From the NCBI RefSeq assembly GCF_025144145.1, contig NZ_CP083546.1:2496501-2560500 (forward strand): a stretch of 64,000 nt of DNA, in the 5' to 3' direction. This document shows positions 18,540-28,142 of the stretch, in pieces. The position numbers were made by a program, and so were the translations under genes. Every line of letters begins with the position of its first letter. The stretch's first letter is position 1. This stretch comes from Leisingera sp. M658 (GTDB taxonomy: Bacteria; Pseudomonadota; Alphaproteobacteria; Rhodobacterales; Rhodobacteraceae). Below the pieces are notes generated by a model, which was not told the origin of the DNA, made no database searches, and saw only the letters and a list, made by a program, of their open reading frames with translations.

Positions 18540-18596
18540 GCCCCAAGGCCTAAACCCGCCCCTGGCGCAGCAGCGCCGGGGGTACCGGGGCGCCAT

Positions 18597-19727
18597 TTAC
18601 AGCGGCTCGATATCACCCTGCGCGCGGGTATCGTGAAAGTCCTTCTGCCAGACTTCAAAACTGCCGGCGGCAATCGCCTCCCGCATACCATGCATGATCT
18701 CCTGAAAATAATGCAGGTTGTGCCAGGTCAGCAGCATCCCCGAAATCATCTCGTTCGAGCGGAACACATGGTGCAGGTAAGCCCGCGAATAACTCGAACA
18801 GGCCGGGCAGCTGCAATGCTCATCCAAGGGCCGCGGATCGTCCTGATGGCGGGCGTTCTTGATATTCACCACGCCATAGCGGGTAAAGGCCTGTCCGGTG
18901 CGGCCCGACCGCGACGGCAGCACGCAGTCCATCATGTCAATGCCGCGCGCCACTGCGCCGACGATATCATCGGGCTTGCCCACGCCCATCAGATAGCGCG
19001 GCTTGTCTTGGGGCAGGAAACCGGGGGCGTAATCAAGGCAATCGAACATCGCCTCCTGCCCCTCGCCCACCGCAAGGCCGCCAACAGCATAGCCCTCAAA
19101 TCCGATTTTCTTCAGCGCCTCAGCGCTTTCTTCGCGCAGGTCCTGTTCCAGCCCGCCCTGCATGATCCCGAACAGCGCATGGCCGGGCCGGTCGCCGAAT
19201 GCCTCGCGCGACCGCTCGGCCCAGCGCATAGACAGGCGCATTGAGTCCGCAATCCGGTCACGGTCCGCAGGCAGCGCCGGGCATTCGTCAAAACACATCA
19301 CAATGTCGGACCCCAGCAGCCGCTGGATCTCCATCGAGCGTTCCGGTGTCAGCTCATGCTTGGAGCCGTCGATATGGGATTTGAAGGTCACGCCCTTCTC
19401 GGTCAGCTTGCGCAAACCGGCCAGCGACATCACCTGAAACCCGCCCGAGTCCGTCAGAATGGGCCGCTCCCAGTTCATGAACTTGTGCAAGCCGCCCAGC
19501 CGGTCGATCCGCTCCGCTGTCGGGCGCAGCATCAGGTGGTATGTATTGCCCAGCAGGATATCGGCCCCGGTCGCGCGCACGCTTTCCGGCATCATCGCCT
19601 TGACGGTGGCGGCGGTGCCGACCGGCATGAAAGCAGGCGTGCGGATTTCACCGCGCGGCGTATTGATGACACCTGTGCGCGCCGTGCCGTCGGTTGCCTT
19701 CAGTTCAAAGTTGAAAAGCTCTGCCAT
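18597..19727 (-). CDS. tgt: tRNA-guanine transglycosylase (queuine tRNA-ribosyltransferase)
   Basis: Exchanges guanine-34 of tRNA-Asp/Asn/His/Tyr for preQ1 on the way to queuosine; 376 residues, the usual bacterial length. Motifs: [40 protein letters not shown] (nucleophile Asp region), [25 protein letters not shown] and the C-terminal zinc site in [16 protein letters not shown]. Notably it modifies tRNA-Asp, three copies of which lie about 8 kb away. Divergent from the RimK-type gene with 70 bp between. Confidence 0.97.
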   Translation of the reverse strand: MAELFNFELKATDGTARTGVINTPRGEIRTPAFMPVGTAATVKAMMPESVRATGADILLGNTYHLMLRPTAERIDRLGGLHKFMNWERPILTDSGGFQVMSLAGLRKLTEKGVTFKSHIDGSKHELTPERSMEIQRLLGSDIVMCFDECPALPADRDRIADSMRLSMRWAERSREAFGDRPGHALFGIMQGGLEQDLREESAEALKKIGFEGYAVGGLAVGEGQEAMFDCLDYAPGFLPQDKPRYLMGVGKPDDIVGAVARGIDMMDCVLPSRSGRTGQAFTRYGVVNIKNARHQDDPRPLDEHCSCPACSSYSRAYLHHVFRSNEMISGMLLTWHNLHYFQEIMHGMREAIAAGSFEVWQKDFHDTRAQGDIEPL

Positions 19728-19797
19728 CTTCTATTCCTGCCGTTACACTCAAACCGGCACACCGGTGATTCCCCTCTAATGCCAAGGAGCCAACTCC

Positions 19798-21204
19798 ATG
19801 TCCACAGCCGACGCCGCACCGCAATTGAAACTCGGTTGGGAAGAATGGGTCAGCCTGCCCGACCTTGGTCTGCCCGCATTGCGGGTCAAGGTCGACACCG
19901 GCGCCCGCACCTCCTCGCTGCATGCCACCGGCATTGAAACCTTTGGCCCGGCAAGCGCCCCCAAGGTGCGCTTCATGGTGCATCCCATCCCCGGCCAGTA
20001 CGATCTGGAAATCCCCTGCTCTGCCTTGATCAAGGACCGCCGCGAAGTGACGTCGTCAAACGGCGAAAGCGAAATGCGCTTTGTGATCGAAACCCCGATG
20101 GAGATCGCAGGCCAGTCCTGGCCGGTGGAGCTGACGCTGACCGACCGGCGCGGCATGGCGAAACACATGCTGCTGGGCCGCCAGGCGCTGACCGAAAACG
20201 TGACAGTGGTGCCGGGCGAACGCCTGTGCCAGCCGGAACTGGATTATTCGGTCTATTCCTCTTCCAGCATCCGCAAATCCGCCCCGAAACGCTCGCTGCG
20301 CATCGCCGTGCTCAGCCGCGAGGACAATTATTCCACCCGCCGCCTGGTGGAAGAGGGGGAAAACCGCGGCCACACGGTCGAGGTGATCAATACCACCCGC
20401 TGCTACATGGCGCTGAACGCGCTGGCGCCCGAGGTCCATTATGACGGCAAGCGCCTGCCCCGCTATGACGCGGTGATCCCGCGCATCGGCGCCTCGGTCA
20501 CCCAATACGGCACCGCGCTGCTGCGCCAGTTCGAAACCGTGGGCACCTATTGCGTCAATGGCGCCGAAGGCATCACTGCCAGCCGCGACAAGCTGCACGC
20601 GCATCAGATTCTGGCGCGCCACAAGATCGGCATGCCCGCCACCGCCTTTGCTGCCTCGCCCAAGGACACCGGCAGCCTGATCCAGATTGTGGGCGGCGCG
20701 CCGCTGATCGTGAAACTGCTCGAAAGCACCCAGGGCAAGGGCGTGGTGCTGGCGGAAACCACAAAGGCCGCTGAAAGCGTGATCACCGCCTTCCGCGGGC
20801 TCAAGGCCAACTTTCTGGTGCAGCAGTTTGTCAAGGAAGCCGCAGGCGTGGATATCCGCTGTCTGGTGGTCGGCTCCAAGGTGGTCGCGGCGATGAAACG
20901 CTCCGGCGCCGAGGGCGACTTCCGCTCCAACCTGCACTTGGGCGGCAGCGCTGAAATCGTCCGCATCACCAAGGAGGAACGCTCCACCGCGGTCCGCGCC
21001 GCCCGTGCCTTTGGCCTCAACGTGGCGGGCGTGGATCTGTTGCGGTCGGAAACCGGCCCCAAGGTGCTGGAGGTGAATTCCTCCCCCGGGCTGGAAGGGA
21101 TCGAGAAGACCTCCTCCAAAAACATCGCCGCGCTGATCTATGCCGAGATCGAAGACCGGGTCCGCCCGGCCCCGATGCGGCGGCTCAAACCCTCTGCCTC
21201 TTGA
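19798..21204 (+). CDS. rimK: RimK-type ATP-grasp ligase fused to an N-terminal retropepsin-like domain
   Basis: A 468-residue fusion. Residues about 8-150 form the RimK-associated retropepsin-like (putative ATP-dependent zinc protease) domain, with [20 protein letters not shown] and the DTG-type motif [12 protein letters not shown], plus [16 protein letters not shown]-like sequence. From about 160 follows Rim[40 protein letters not shown]-grasp sequences [19 protein letters not shown] and [18 protein letters not shown], and [13 protein letters not shown] for metal binding. RimK adds glutamates to ribosomal protein S6 C-terminus; whether the substrate here is S6 is not shown. AAGGAG precedes the ATG. 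Confidence 0.9.
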   Translation: MSTADAAPQLKLGWEEWVSLPDLGLPALRVKVDTGARTSSLHATGIETFGPASAPKVRFMVHPIPGQYDLEIPCSALIKDRREVTSSNGESEMRFVIETPMEIAGQSWPVELTLTDRRGMAKHMLLGRQALTENVTVVPGERLCQPELDYSVYSSSSIRKSAPKRSLRIAVLSREDNYSTRRLVEEGENRGHTVEVINTTRCYMALNALAPEVHYDGKRLPRYDAVIPRIGASVTQYGTALLRQFETVGTYCVNGAEGITASRDKLHAHQILARHKIGMPATAFAASPKDTGSLIQIVGGAPLIVKLLESTQGKGVVLAETTKAAESVITAFRGLKANFLVQQFVKEAAGVDIRCLVVGSKVVAAMKRSGAEGDFRSNLHLGGSAEIVRITKEERSTAVRAARAFGLNVAGVDLLRSETGPKVLEVNSSPGLEGIEKTSSKNIAALIYAEIEDRVRPAPMRRLKPSAS

Positions 21205-21278
21205 GGCGCAGTTTATCTTGACCTGCCGGGACGGGCGCAGGATCCTGCCCGCAGGCGTTTGAAACAGAAAGCATATTC

Positions 21279-22169
21279 ATGAACGAAGACCTGATTCTGG
21301 ACCTTCTCTCCAGCAACCTGCTGTACTTGCTGGGCGCGGTCCTGCTGATCATCGTGGTACTGAAGGGCGTGCGCATCGTGCCGCAGTCCGAGAAATACGT
21401 GATCGAACGGTTCGGCCGCCTGCATTCGGTGCTGGGGCCGGGCATTAACTTCATCGTGCCGTTCCTGGATGTGGCCCGCCACAAGATGTCAATCCTGGAG
21501 CGCCAGCTGCCCAACGCCACCCAGGACGCGATCACCAAGGACAACGTGCTGGTGCAGATCGACACTTCGGTGTTCTACCGCATCCTGGAGCCGGAAAAGA
21601 CCGTCTACCGGATCCGCGACGTGGACGGCGCCATTGCCACCACCGTGGCCGGCATCGTGCGCGCCGAGATCGGCAAAATGGACCTGGACGAGGTGCAATC
21701 CAACCGCTCGCAGCTGATCGGGCAGATCCAGCATTCAGTCGAAAGCGCGGTAGACGACTGGGGCATCGAAGTCACCCGCGCCGAGATCCTGGACGTGAAC
21801 TTGGATCAGGCCACCCGCGACGCGATGCTGCAGCAGCTGAATGCCGAACGCGCCCGCCGCGCCCAGGTGACCGAGGCCGAGGGCGCAAAACGCGCCGTCG
21901 AGCTGAACGCCGACGCCGAGCTTTATGCCGCCGAACAGACCGCCAAGGCCCGCCGCATCCAGGCCGAAGCCGAGGCCTATGCCACCGAAGTTGTCGCCAA
22001 GGCGATCCGCGAAAACGGTATCGAGGCAGCGCAGTACCAGGTCGCCCTGAAACAGGTGGAATCGCTGAACGCGCTCGGCAAGGGCGCGGGCAATCAGACC
22101 ATCCTGGTCCCCGCCCACGCGCTTGAGGCCTTTGGCAACGCCTTCAACCTGCTGAAAGGGGGCAAATAA
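21279..22169 (+). CDS. SPFH/Band 7 (PHB domain) membrane protein, QmcA/stomatin-like
   Basis: A 296-residue inner-membrane protein with one N-terminal membrane helix (about 9-28, NLLYLLGAVLLIIVVLKGV) and a cytoplasmic or periplasmic SPFH domain (VPQSEKYVIERFGRLHSVLGPGINFIVPFLD ... VLVQIDTSVFYRI ... DLDEVQSNRSQLIG), followed by an Ala/Glu-rich coiled coil (ERARRAQVTEAEGAKRAVE). Members form ring oligomers and organise membrane microdomains with FtsH or NfeD. The stop overlaps the next start (TAATG), so it is coupled to the NfeD-like gene. Confidence 0.92.
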   Translation: MNEDLILDLLSSNLLYLLGAVLLIIVVLKGVRIVPQSEKYVIERFGRLHSVLGPGINFIVPFLDVARHKMSILERQLPNATQDAITKDNVLVQIDTSVFYRILEPEKTVYRIRDVDGAIATTVAGIVRAEIGKMDLDEVQSNRSQLIGQIQHSVESAVDDWGIEVTRAEILDVNLDQATRDAMLQQLNAERARRAQVTEAEGAKRAVELNADAELYAAEQTAKARRIQAEAEAYATEVVAKAIRENGIEAAQYQVALKQVESLNALGKGAGNQTILVPAHALEAFGNAFNLLKGGK

Positions 22170-22444
22170 TGGATATGCCGTTCTGGGACTTGTGGTGGGT
22201 CTGGGGCGCCGCGGCGCTGGTGCTGGCCATACTGGAAGTTCTGGTGCCCGGCTTTGTCTTTCTCGGCTTTGCCATCGGCGCCGCGGCCGTCAGCCTGCTG
22301 CTGCTGGCAGGCGCCGGTTTCGGCCTGCCGCCGCTATTGCTGATCTTTGCTGTGCTGTCGCTGGCGGCCTGGCTGGTGATGCGCCGCTTTTTTGCCCTGC
22401 CCAAGGGCCAGGTGAAGACCTTCAACCACGACATCAACGACTGA
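22169..22444 (+). CDS. NfeD-like short membrane protein
   Basis: A 91-residue protein with two or three membrane helices (LWWVWGAAALVLAILEVLVPGF; FLGFAIGAAAVSLLLLAGAG; LPPLLLIFAVLSLAAWLVM). It resembles the membrane half of NfeD proteins and is shorter than full NfeD (about 140-150 residues): the C-terminal OB-fold domain is missing and the protein ends QVKTFNHDIND. Pairing with the SPFH gene by TAATG overlap is the classic partner arrangement. An intergenic stretch after it (22460-22550) has several near repeats of CATGCGG/TACGGGCC type, not otherwise explained. Confidence 0.85.
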   Translation: MDMPFWDLWWVWGAAALVLAILEVLVPGFVFLGFAIGAAAVSLLLLAGAGFGLPPLLLIFAVLSLAAWLVMRRFFALPKGQVKTFNHDIND

Positions 22445-22552
22445 CAACACCAACTGACAGCAGGCCGGGCTGCGCATCACAGCGGCCCGGCCCATGCGGT
22501 ACGTGCCACATGCTACGGGCCATACGGCATAGCCCATGCGGCACGGCCCGCG

Positions 22553-23323
22553 TCAGAACCTGAAACCCACCCCCGCCAGCAGCCCGTGAGTCACCGCATC
22601 ATGGCGGAAAAAGCTGTCCGTGCCGCGGATGCCGTCCTGATACTCCACCCCCAGCCCGCGGTACATCACATAGATCGAGGCGCGCTCCCAGCGGTCGTAA
22701 ATCAGCCCGCCCATGGCCGACCAGCTTTGATCGGACCCGGCGCCGAAGCCGCCGATATCGCCCTCCAAGGACAGGCTGAACCGCGGCGACAGCCGCCGCT
22801 CCCAGCGCAGCCCCGCAATCGGATCGGTCCATGCGCCGCCGCGCCGCACCGCGCCGCCCGGCAGATAGGCCGTCACATCCACATCCCAGTGGCGCAGCCC
22901 GCCAAAGACCTCAAACCGGTCCCGCCCCTGCCCGAAACTATAGGTCACCACTGCCTCAGCCATATTCTGGTCATAGGCAGCAGCCACCGCACCGGCAAAG
23001 CTTTCCGCTGTCCGGTCCGAATCCATCACCGCATAGCGCAGCCGGAAACCGAAACGGCTGCTGTGCTGCCCCTCAAATGCCAGCATCCCGCCGGCCTGCA
23101 GCTGATCAAACACATCGCCCGCATCAATCGACAGACCGCCGCCTGCCTGCCCCAGCTCTGTTGTCCCCTCCACCGATGGTGCCAGCACAAAGGGCGTCAG
23201 CTGCCAGCGCCATGCCCCCTGTGCCCGGGCATCACCGGCCGTCCCGCCTACGGCCAGGCAGCTGCCCGCCAGCACAAGGGCAGCGGAATTCGCGCATCTG
23301 CGGGTCGTGGTTTTCCCTGGCAT
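22553..23323 (-). CDS. Outer-membrane beta-barrel protein of unknown role
   Basis: A 256-residue exported protein. The signal peptide (about 1-36, ALVLAGSCLAVGGTAGDARAQG) is followed by alternating hydrophobic strands (WRWQLTPFVLAPSVEGTTEL ... FGFRLRYAVMDSD ... AEAVVTYSFGQGRDRFEVFGGLRHWDVDVTAYL ... RFSLSLEGDIGGFG ... LGVEYQDGI), ending in the C-terminal aromatic signature GVGFRF recognised by BAM. Probably an 8- to 10-stranded barrel; substrate unknown. I used the ATG at 23323, which has AGGAGCGGAGAGG upstream, rather than the longer frame. Divergent from sufT with about 245 bp between the start codons. Confidence 0.82.
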   Translation of the reverse strand: MPGKTTTRRCANSAALVLAGSCLAVGGTAGDARAQGAWRWQLTPFVLAPSVEGTTELGQAGGGLSIDAGDVFDQLQAGGMLAFEGQHSSRFGFRLRYAVMDSDRTAESFAGAVAAAYDQNMAEAVVTYSFGQGRDRFEVFGGLRHWDVDVTAYLPGGAVRRGGAWTDPIAGLRWERRLSPRFSLSLEGDIGGFGAGSDQSWSAMGGLIYDRWERASIYVMYRGLGVEYQDGIRGTDSFFRHDAVTHGLLAGVGFRF

Positions 23324-23569
23324 GGCCTCTCTCCGCTCCTGCCCGCACACAGCAGCTCCGTGGCCGGACAGCGGCGCACGGCCCGCATCCTTCGGGCAGC
23401 GTTTACAAAATCATCGTGGGGGAGCCACAATTTAGCGCGCTCACCCCATCAAATCAAATTTTCACGAACAGGCGGTTAACAGAACATTCCCGCTGCGGTG
23501 TGCGCCGCCTCTGGACGCCGGGCCGTACATTCCCTATATAAATCGTCGGAATATCAGACCGGGATCCCC

Positions 23570-23932
23570 ATGACCAACCCTTCCGAACCGCTTGAAGGCG
23601 CACCGCTGATCGCGCCCTCCTCCGTCAGCCACCCGCTGTACGAGGCCGTGACCGACGCCTGCCGCTCTGTCTATGACCCGGAAATACCGGTGAACATCTA
23701 CGAGCTGGGGCTGATCTACACGATCGACATCAATGACGAGAACGACGTCAGGATCATCATGACGCTGACCGCACCGGGCTGCCCGGTTGCGGGCGAGATG
23801 CCGGGCTGGCTTGTCGACGCCATCTCGCCGGTGCCGGGGGTGAAAACGGTTGACGTCGAACTCACCTGGGAGCCGCCCTGGGGCATGGAGATGATGTCCG
23901 ACGAGGCCCGCCTGGAACTGGGCTTCATGTAA
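23570..23932 (+). CDS. sufT: SufT-type Fe-S assembly protein (DUF59/MIP18 family)
   Basis: A 120-residue cytoplasmic protein of the DUF59 family: VTDACRSVYDPEIPVNIYELGLIY, then VRIIMTLTAPGCPVAGEMP (the conserved cysteine in TAPGCP) and VELTWEPPWGMEMMSDEAR. SufT assists Fe-S cluster maturation; phenylacetate PaaD proteins are related but longer with a zinc site, not seen here. I start at the ATG at 23570, which is preceded by the sequence TATATAAATCG about 35 bases earlier, a possible -10 element. A sufA-like gene lies 1.5 kb downstream. Confidence 0.9.
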   Translation: MTNPSEPLEGAPLIAPSSVSHPLYEAVTDACRSVYDPEIPVNIYELGLIYTIDINDENDVRIIMTLTAPGCPVAGEMPGWLVDAISPVPGVKTVDVELTWEPPWGMEMMSDEARLELGFM

Positions 23933-23957
23933 GCCCGCACAGCCTGTGCCCGGATCC

Positions 23958-23984
23958 GGCCCCTGCATCTGCGGGGGCCTTTTC
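23958..23984 (+). terminator. Terminator after sufT
   Basis: GGCCCCTGC pairs with GCGGGGGCC (one C/T mismatch) around ATCT, followed by TTTTCATTTT. Confidence 0.8.
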
Positions 23985-24037
23985 ATTTTCGGGCCCGCGC
24001 GTCTAATGTGCGGCAGCCCTAGACCCGGAGCCGCCCC

Positions 24038-25255
24038 ATGCGCCTAGCCCTGCTGTCCGTTGCTTTACTGTCCGCGGCCCTCGTGCTGCTTCCTGCTCCC
24101 GGCACTGCGGAACCTCCGGCCCTCAGCTACGGCCCGCGCCCGGCCTATCTGATCAGCCAGCTGCCCGAAGGTGCGCTCAAGGACAGGCTGCAGGCCTGCG
24201 CAGGCCAGACCCCGGCGCGCACGGATTTCTCCATCGGCCACCGCGGCGCGCCGCTGATGTTTCCCGAACACACCGCCGAAGGCCACCGCGCCGCTGCCGC
24301 CATGGGGGCGGGCATTCTGGAATGCGACGTCACCTTCACCCGCGACCTGGAACTGGTCTGCCGCCATGCGCAGAACGATCTGCACCGGACCACGGACATC
24401 CTGACCTCGCCCCTGGCGGACCGCTGCATCCAGCCCTTCTCTCCGCATGCATTCAATTCCCCCGCCAGCGCCGAATGCCGCAGCTCCGATCTGACCCTGG
24501 ACGAATTCCGCAGCCTGCGCCCGAAAATGGACAGCGCCAATCCCTTTGCAGCCACGCCGCGGGACTATCAGGGCGGCCTTCCCTCGTGGCGCAGCACGCT
24601 TTACGGCGGCAATGCCCAAACCCTGACACATGCCGAGTCGATCGGCCTGCTGCAAAGCCTCGGCGCCAAATTCATGCCCGAGCTGAAAGCCCCCGCAGTC
24701 CCGATGCCCTTTAACGGCTTCACGCAACAGGATTTCGCGCAGAAACTAATTGATGATTATGAATCCGCCGGCATCGCACCCGCCGACGTCTGGGTGCAAA
24801 GCTTCAGCCTGGACGATATCCTCTATTGGATCGAACACGAACCGGAGTTCGGCCGCCAGGCGGTGCTGCTCGACGGCAGCTACCGCCACGAGGGGTTTGA
24901 TCACACCGATCCGGCAACATTCCCCTATGACTTCGCCACGCTGAAGGCCCAGGGCGTCAATTACCTGGCACCGCCCCTTTGGATGCTGGTGACCGTACAG
25001 GACGGCCGCATTATCCCCTCCGCCTATGCCATTGCCGCCAAATCCGCCGGGCTGCGGCTGATCACCTGGACGCTGGAACGCTCCGGCCCGCTGCAGGGCG
25101 GCGAATGGTATTTCCAGTCGCTCGCAGGTCTCAGCCGCGGCGACGGCATGTATTATCAGCTGCTGGACGTTTTGGCACAGGACGCAGGTGTCGAAGGCGT
25201 TTTTTCTGACTGGCCTGCCACCGTCACCTACTATGCAAATTGTATGGGACTGTGA
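24038..25255 (+). CDS. Secreted glycerophosphodiester phosphodiesterase
   Basis: Hydrolyses glycerophosphodiesters to glycerol-3-phosphate and an alcohol; 405 residues, probably periplasmic. The signal peptide covers residues 1-24 (ALLSAALVLLPAPGTAEP). The TIM-barrel catalytic motifs are SIGHRGAPLMFPEHT (first catalytic histidine and metal glutamate context), GILECDVTFTRDLELVCRHA (metal acidic pair and second histidine) and FMPELKAP (metal glutamate). Length and the long insertion after DLTLDEFRSLRP fit the larger periplasmic GDPD group. CGGAG precedes the ATG. Isolated between sufT and sufA. Confidence 0.9.
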   Translation: MRLALLSVALLSAALVLLPAPGTAEPPALSYGPRPAYLISQLPEGALKDRLQACAGQTPARTDFSIGHRGAPLMFPEHTAEGHRAAAAMGAGILECDVTFTRDLELVCRHAQNDLHRTTDILTSPLADRCIQPFSPHAFNSPASAECRSSDLTLDEFRSLRPKMDSANPFAATPRDYQGGLPSWRSTLYGGNAQTLTHAESIGLLQSLGAKFMPELKAPAVPMPFNGFTQQDFAQKLIDDYESAGIAPADVWVQSFSLDDILYWIEHEPEFGRQAVLLDGSYRHEGFDHTDPATFPYDFATLKAQGVNYLAPPLWMLVTVQDGRIIPSAYAIAAKSAGLRLITWTLERSGPLQGGEWYFQSLAGLSRGDGMYYQLLDVLAQDAGVEGVFSDWPATVTYYANCMGL

Positions 25256-25411
25256 CACCATTGGCCTGTGATCGGCGGCAGCGCAGGTTTCAGGCCGCTC
25301 CCCGTTGAAAATCCGCATACAGAGTACATGTTACCTGCCTGCCTGGACGTTTGCGGGGTTGAGCCGCGGCAGCACCAGCCCTAGATAGGGACTAAGTGTA
25401 AGGAGAACCCC

Positions 25412-25771
25412 ATGTTCGGCATTCCCGGCAAACAAGCTGTGACCATGACGCCCAAGGCAGCAGCGCAGATCGCCAGGCTGATGGCCAAGGACGGCCATGC
25501 CGGCCTGCGTATCGGCGTCAAGAAAGGCGGCTGTGCGGGCATGGAATACACCATGGAATACGTCAACGAGCCCTCTGCCAACGATGAAGTGGTGGAACAG
25601 GACGGCGCCCGCATCCTGATCGCGCCTATGGCGCAGATGTTCCTGTTCGGCACCGAAATCGACTATGAGGTGACGCTCTTGGAAAGCGGTTTCAAGTTCA
25701 ACAACCCCAATGTCGCGGATGCCTGCGGCTGCGGCGAATCGATCAGCTTCAAGGAACTGCCCGGCGCCTGA
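25412..25771 (+). CDS. sufA: A-type Fe-S carrier (SufA/IscA/HesB family)
   Basis: A 119-residue Fe-S cluster carrier. The three conserved cysteines are present: C41 (KKGGCAGMEY) and C105/C107 (DACGCGES). Length and KKGGCAGM context fit SufA/IscA rather than ErpA, but that assignment is soft. A typical AAGGAG ribosome-binding site precedes the ATG. Followed by its own terminator, so it is likely a single-gene unit. Confidence 0.93.
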   Translation: MFGIPGKQAVTMTPKAAAQIARLMAKDGHAGLRIGVKKGGCAGMEYTMEYVNEPSANDEVVEQDGARILIAPMAQMFLFGTEIDYEVTLLESGFKFNNPNVADACGCGESISFKELPGA

Positions 25772-25797
25772 TCCGGTCCAGACGGGACGCAATCAGC

Positions 25798-25822
25798 GGG
25801 CGGGGTCTTCCCCGCCCTTTTT
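25798..25822 (+). terminator. Terminator after sufA
   Basis: GGGCGGGG pairs with CCCCGCCC around TCTT, followed by TTTTT. Confidence 0.88.
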
Positions 25823-25910
25823 GTGGCCGGTCCCCGGCCAAGCGAATTGCGCCACTCCGCCGCTGGTGTTACCTGTCACGCCCACATAACGAGGATCGGA
25901 GGCATCCCCC

Positions 25911-26660
25911 ATGCGGCGGAAACTGGCAGCAGGCAACTGGAAAATGAACGGCACCGGCGACAGCCTGGGTGAATTGGCAGCCCTGGCCGAAAGCCATACC
26001 GGCCCGGCTTCGGAGATCCTGATCTGCCCGCCGGCAACCCTGCTGTCGCGCGCGGCTGAAATCGCCAAAGGCAGCGCCGTCGCCATCGGCGGCCAGGACT
26101 GCCATGCAAACGCCTCCGGCGCCCACACCGGCGATCTTTCAGCTGGCATGCTGAAAGACGCCGGCGCCTCCGCCGTGATCCTCGGCCATTCCGAGCGCCG
26201 CGCCGACCACGGCGAAACTGACGCCCAGATCTGCGCCAAAGCCGAAGCCGCCCTAGCAGAAGGCCTCACTGCGGTGATCTGCATCGGTGAAACCCTGTCC
26301 GAGCGCGAAGGCGGCGACACGCTGAAGGTGGTTGGCACTCAGCTTGCAGGTTCCGTCCCGGCCTCTGCCACCGGCAAAAACACCGTTGTGGCATACGAAC
26401 CGGTCTGGGCCATCGGCACCGGTAAAGTGCCGACGCTGGAGCAAATTTCCGAAGTGCACAACTTCCTGCGCGCCGAACTCACCGCCCGCTTCGGGGCCGG
26501 GACCGCAGAGACCATCCGCCTGCTCTACGGCGGCTCGGTCAAGCCATCGAACGCAAGTGAGATCTTTGCTGTCTCCAATGTCGATGGAGCACTTGTAGGC
26601 GGCGCCAGCCTCAAGGCCGCGGATTTCTCCCCGATCATCACCGCGCTTGAGGCCGCCTGA
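25911..26660 (+). CDS. tpiA: Triose-phosphate isomerase
   Basis: Interconverts dihydroxyacetone phosphate and glyceraldehyde-3-phosphate; 249 residues, the standard length. Catalytic features are AAGNWKMNG (Asn, Lys), VILGHSERR (His), [13 protein letters not shown] (Glu and the flexible loop 6) and [12 protein letters not shown] (phosphate binding). GGAGG is placed nine bases upstream of the ATG. Its stop is immediately followed by two overlapping palindromes and a terminator. Confidence 0.98.
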   Translation: MRRKLAAGNWKMNGTGDSLGELAALAESHTGPASEILICPPATLLSRAAEIAKGSAVAIGGQDCHANASGAHTGDLSAGMLKDAGASAVILGHSERRADHGETDAQICAKAEAALAEGLTAVICIGETLSEREGGDTLKVVGTQLAGSVPASATGKNTVVAYEPVWAIGTGKVPTLEQISEVHNFLRAELTARFGAGTAETIRLLYGGSVKPSNASEIFAVSNVDGALVGGASLKAADFSPIITALEAA

Positions 26661-26709
26661 GCCAAGAAAATTCGAATTTTCTTGGCAAAATTCTTCGAAG
26701 AATTTTGCC
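26661..26709. repeat. Two perfect 26-bp palindromes overlapping by three bases
   Basis: Palindrome 1 (26661-26686) has the half-site GCCAAGAAAATTC and palindrome 2 (26684-26709) has GGCAAAATTCTTC; each is followed by its exact reverse complement, and they share GGC at 26684-26686. Both have no loop at all and both centre on TTCGAA-like bases. AT-rich in a GC-rich genome. It lies directly after the tpiA stop. Confidence 0.9.
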
Positions 26710-26718
26710 GCAGAACGC

Positions 26719-26750
26719 AAAACGGCGCCCGAACATCCGGGCGCCGTTTT
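26719..26750. terminator. Bidirectional terminator between tpiA and dctM
   Basis: AAAACGGCGCCCG pairs with CGGGCGCCGTTTT around AACATC, with T-rich sequence on the plus side (CTTTT). Usable by convergent tpiA and dctM transcripts. Confidence 0.9.
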
Positions 26751-26765
26751 CTTTTCTGCAAAGCC

Positions 26766-28142
26766 TTACTTGGTTATGATCTCCGGCCCCATCACCGCAT
26801 TTGGCAAAACAGTGGACAGCCAGGGGATATAGGTGATCATGATCAGGAAAACAAAGAGCACCGCGAGGAACGGCAGCGCCGCCCGCACCACCCCCATCAT
26901 CGGCATCCCCGCCACGCCCGAGGTCACAAACAGGTTCAGGCCAACCGGAGGGGTAATCATGCCGATCTCCATGTTCACCACCATGATGATGCCCAGATGG
27001 ATGGGATCAATGCCCAGCTCAATCGCAATCGGGAACACCAGCGGTGCAACGATGACCAGCAGGCCCGAAGGCTCCATGAACTGGCCGCCGATCAGCAGGA
27101 TCACATTGACCACGATCAGGAACATCACCGGGCCAAAGCCTGCCGACAGCATTGCCGTTGCAATCTGCTGCGGCACCTGCTCATCGGTCAGCACATGTTT
27201 CAGGATCAGCGCATTGGCAATCACAAACAGCAGCGTCACGGTCAATTTGCCCGCCTCGAACAGCGTGTGCTTGGTATCGCTGTGCAGGAACGCAGTCAGC
27301 AGTGCATAAGGCTTCCGCAACAGCGGCGTCTTTGCCTTGCCCTCACCATTCGACAGCGGTCCCATGTCCTTGTAGACAAAGCTGGCGATAAAGAAGGCAT
27401 ATACCGCCGCCACCGCCGCCGCCTCGGTCGGAGTAAAGATGCCGCCATAGATGCCGCCCAGAATGATCACGATCAGGAACAACCCCCAGCCCGCATCCCG
27501 CGCCGACTCAAAGATCTCGCCCCAGCCCTTCCACTCGCCCTTGGGCAGGTTCTTGACCTTGGCCATCACATAGATGGTCACCATCAGCATCAGCCCGGCC
27601 ATCAGTCCCGGAATGACACCGGCCAGGAACATCCGGCCGACGGAAACCTCAACCGCGGCTGCATAGACCACCATCACAATCGACGGCGGGATCAGGATGC
27701 CAAGCGTCCCTGCGTTACAGATCACGCCTGCCGCGAACTCCTTGGAGTAGCCCACCTCGCGCATGCCAGCGATCACAATGGAGCCGATGGCCACCACAGT
27801 TGCAGGCGACGACCCCGAAAGCGCTGCAAACAGCATGCATGCAAAGACGCCCGCAATAGCCAGCCCGCCCGGCAGATGGCCGACACAGGCAATCGAAAAC
27901 CGGATGATCCGCCGCGCCACGCCGCCCGTGGTCATGAAGCTTGACGCCAGAATAAAGAACGGGATCGCCAGCAGGGTGAAATGCCCCTCAAAGGCTTCAA
28001 ACAACGTGCCCGCGACGCTCGCCAGCGAACTGTCGGAGTAAATCAGCAGGAAAATCGTCGAGCTGAGACCCAGCGACACCGCAATCGGCACCCCGATCAG
28101 CAACAGGCCGATCACCATAGCAAAGAGAATTACCACTTCCAT
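26766..28142 (-). CDS. dctM: TRAP transporter large permease (DctM)
   Basis: The 458-residue inner-membrane large subunit of a tripartite ATP-independent periplasmic transporter. About twelve hydrophobic segments, starting VVILFAMVIGLLLIGVPIAVSLG; family motifs are IPFFILASSFMTTGG, FAALSGSSPATVVAIGSI, TLGILIPPSI and the C-terminal half repeat VNMEIGMITPPVGLNLFV. It uses the sodium gradient to move the DctP-bound substrate. Overlaps dctQ by one base. The pairing with DctBD suggests C4-dicarboxylates. Confidence 0.96.
   Translation of the reverse strand: MEVVILFAMVIGLLLIGVPIAVSLGLSSTIFLLIYSDSSLASVAGTLFEAFEGHFTLLAIPFFILASSFMTTGGVARRIIRFSIACVGHLPGGLAIAGVFACMLFAALSGSSPATVVAIGSIVIAGMREVGYSKEFAAGVICNAGTLGILIPPSIVMVVYAAAVEVSVGRMFLAGVIPGLMAGLMLMVTIYVMAKVKNLPKGEWKGWGEIFESARDAGWGLFLIVIILGGIYGGIFTPTEAAAVAAVYAFFIASFVYKDMGPLSNGEGKAKTPLLRKPYALLTAFLHSDTKHTLFEAGKLTVTLLFVIANALILKHVLTDEQVPQQIATAMLSAGFGPVMFLIVVNVILLIGGQFMEPSGLLVIVAPLVFPIAIELGIDPIHLGIIMVVNMEIGMITPPVGLNLFVTSGVAGMPMMGVVRAALPFLAVLFVFLIMITYIPWLSTVLPNAVMGPEIITK

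Noticed and set aside
23541-23552. Strong -10 (TATATAAATCG) as a promoter for sufT
   Set aside because: No -35 at a proper distance could be placed, so no promoter feature is claimed.
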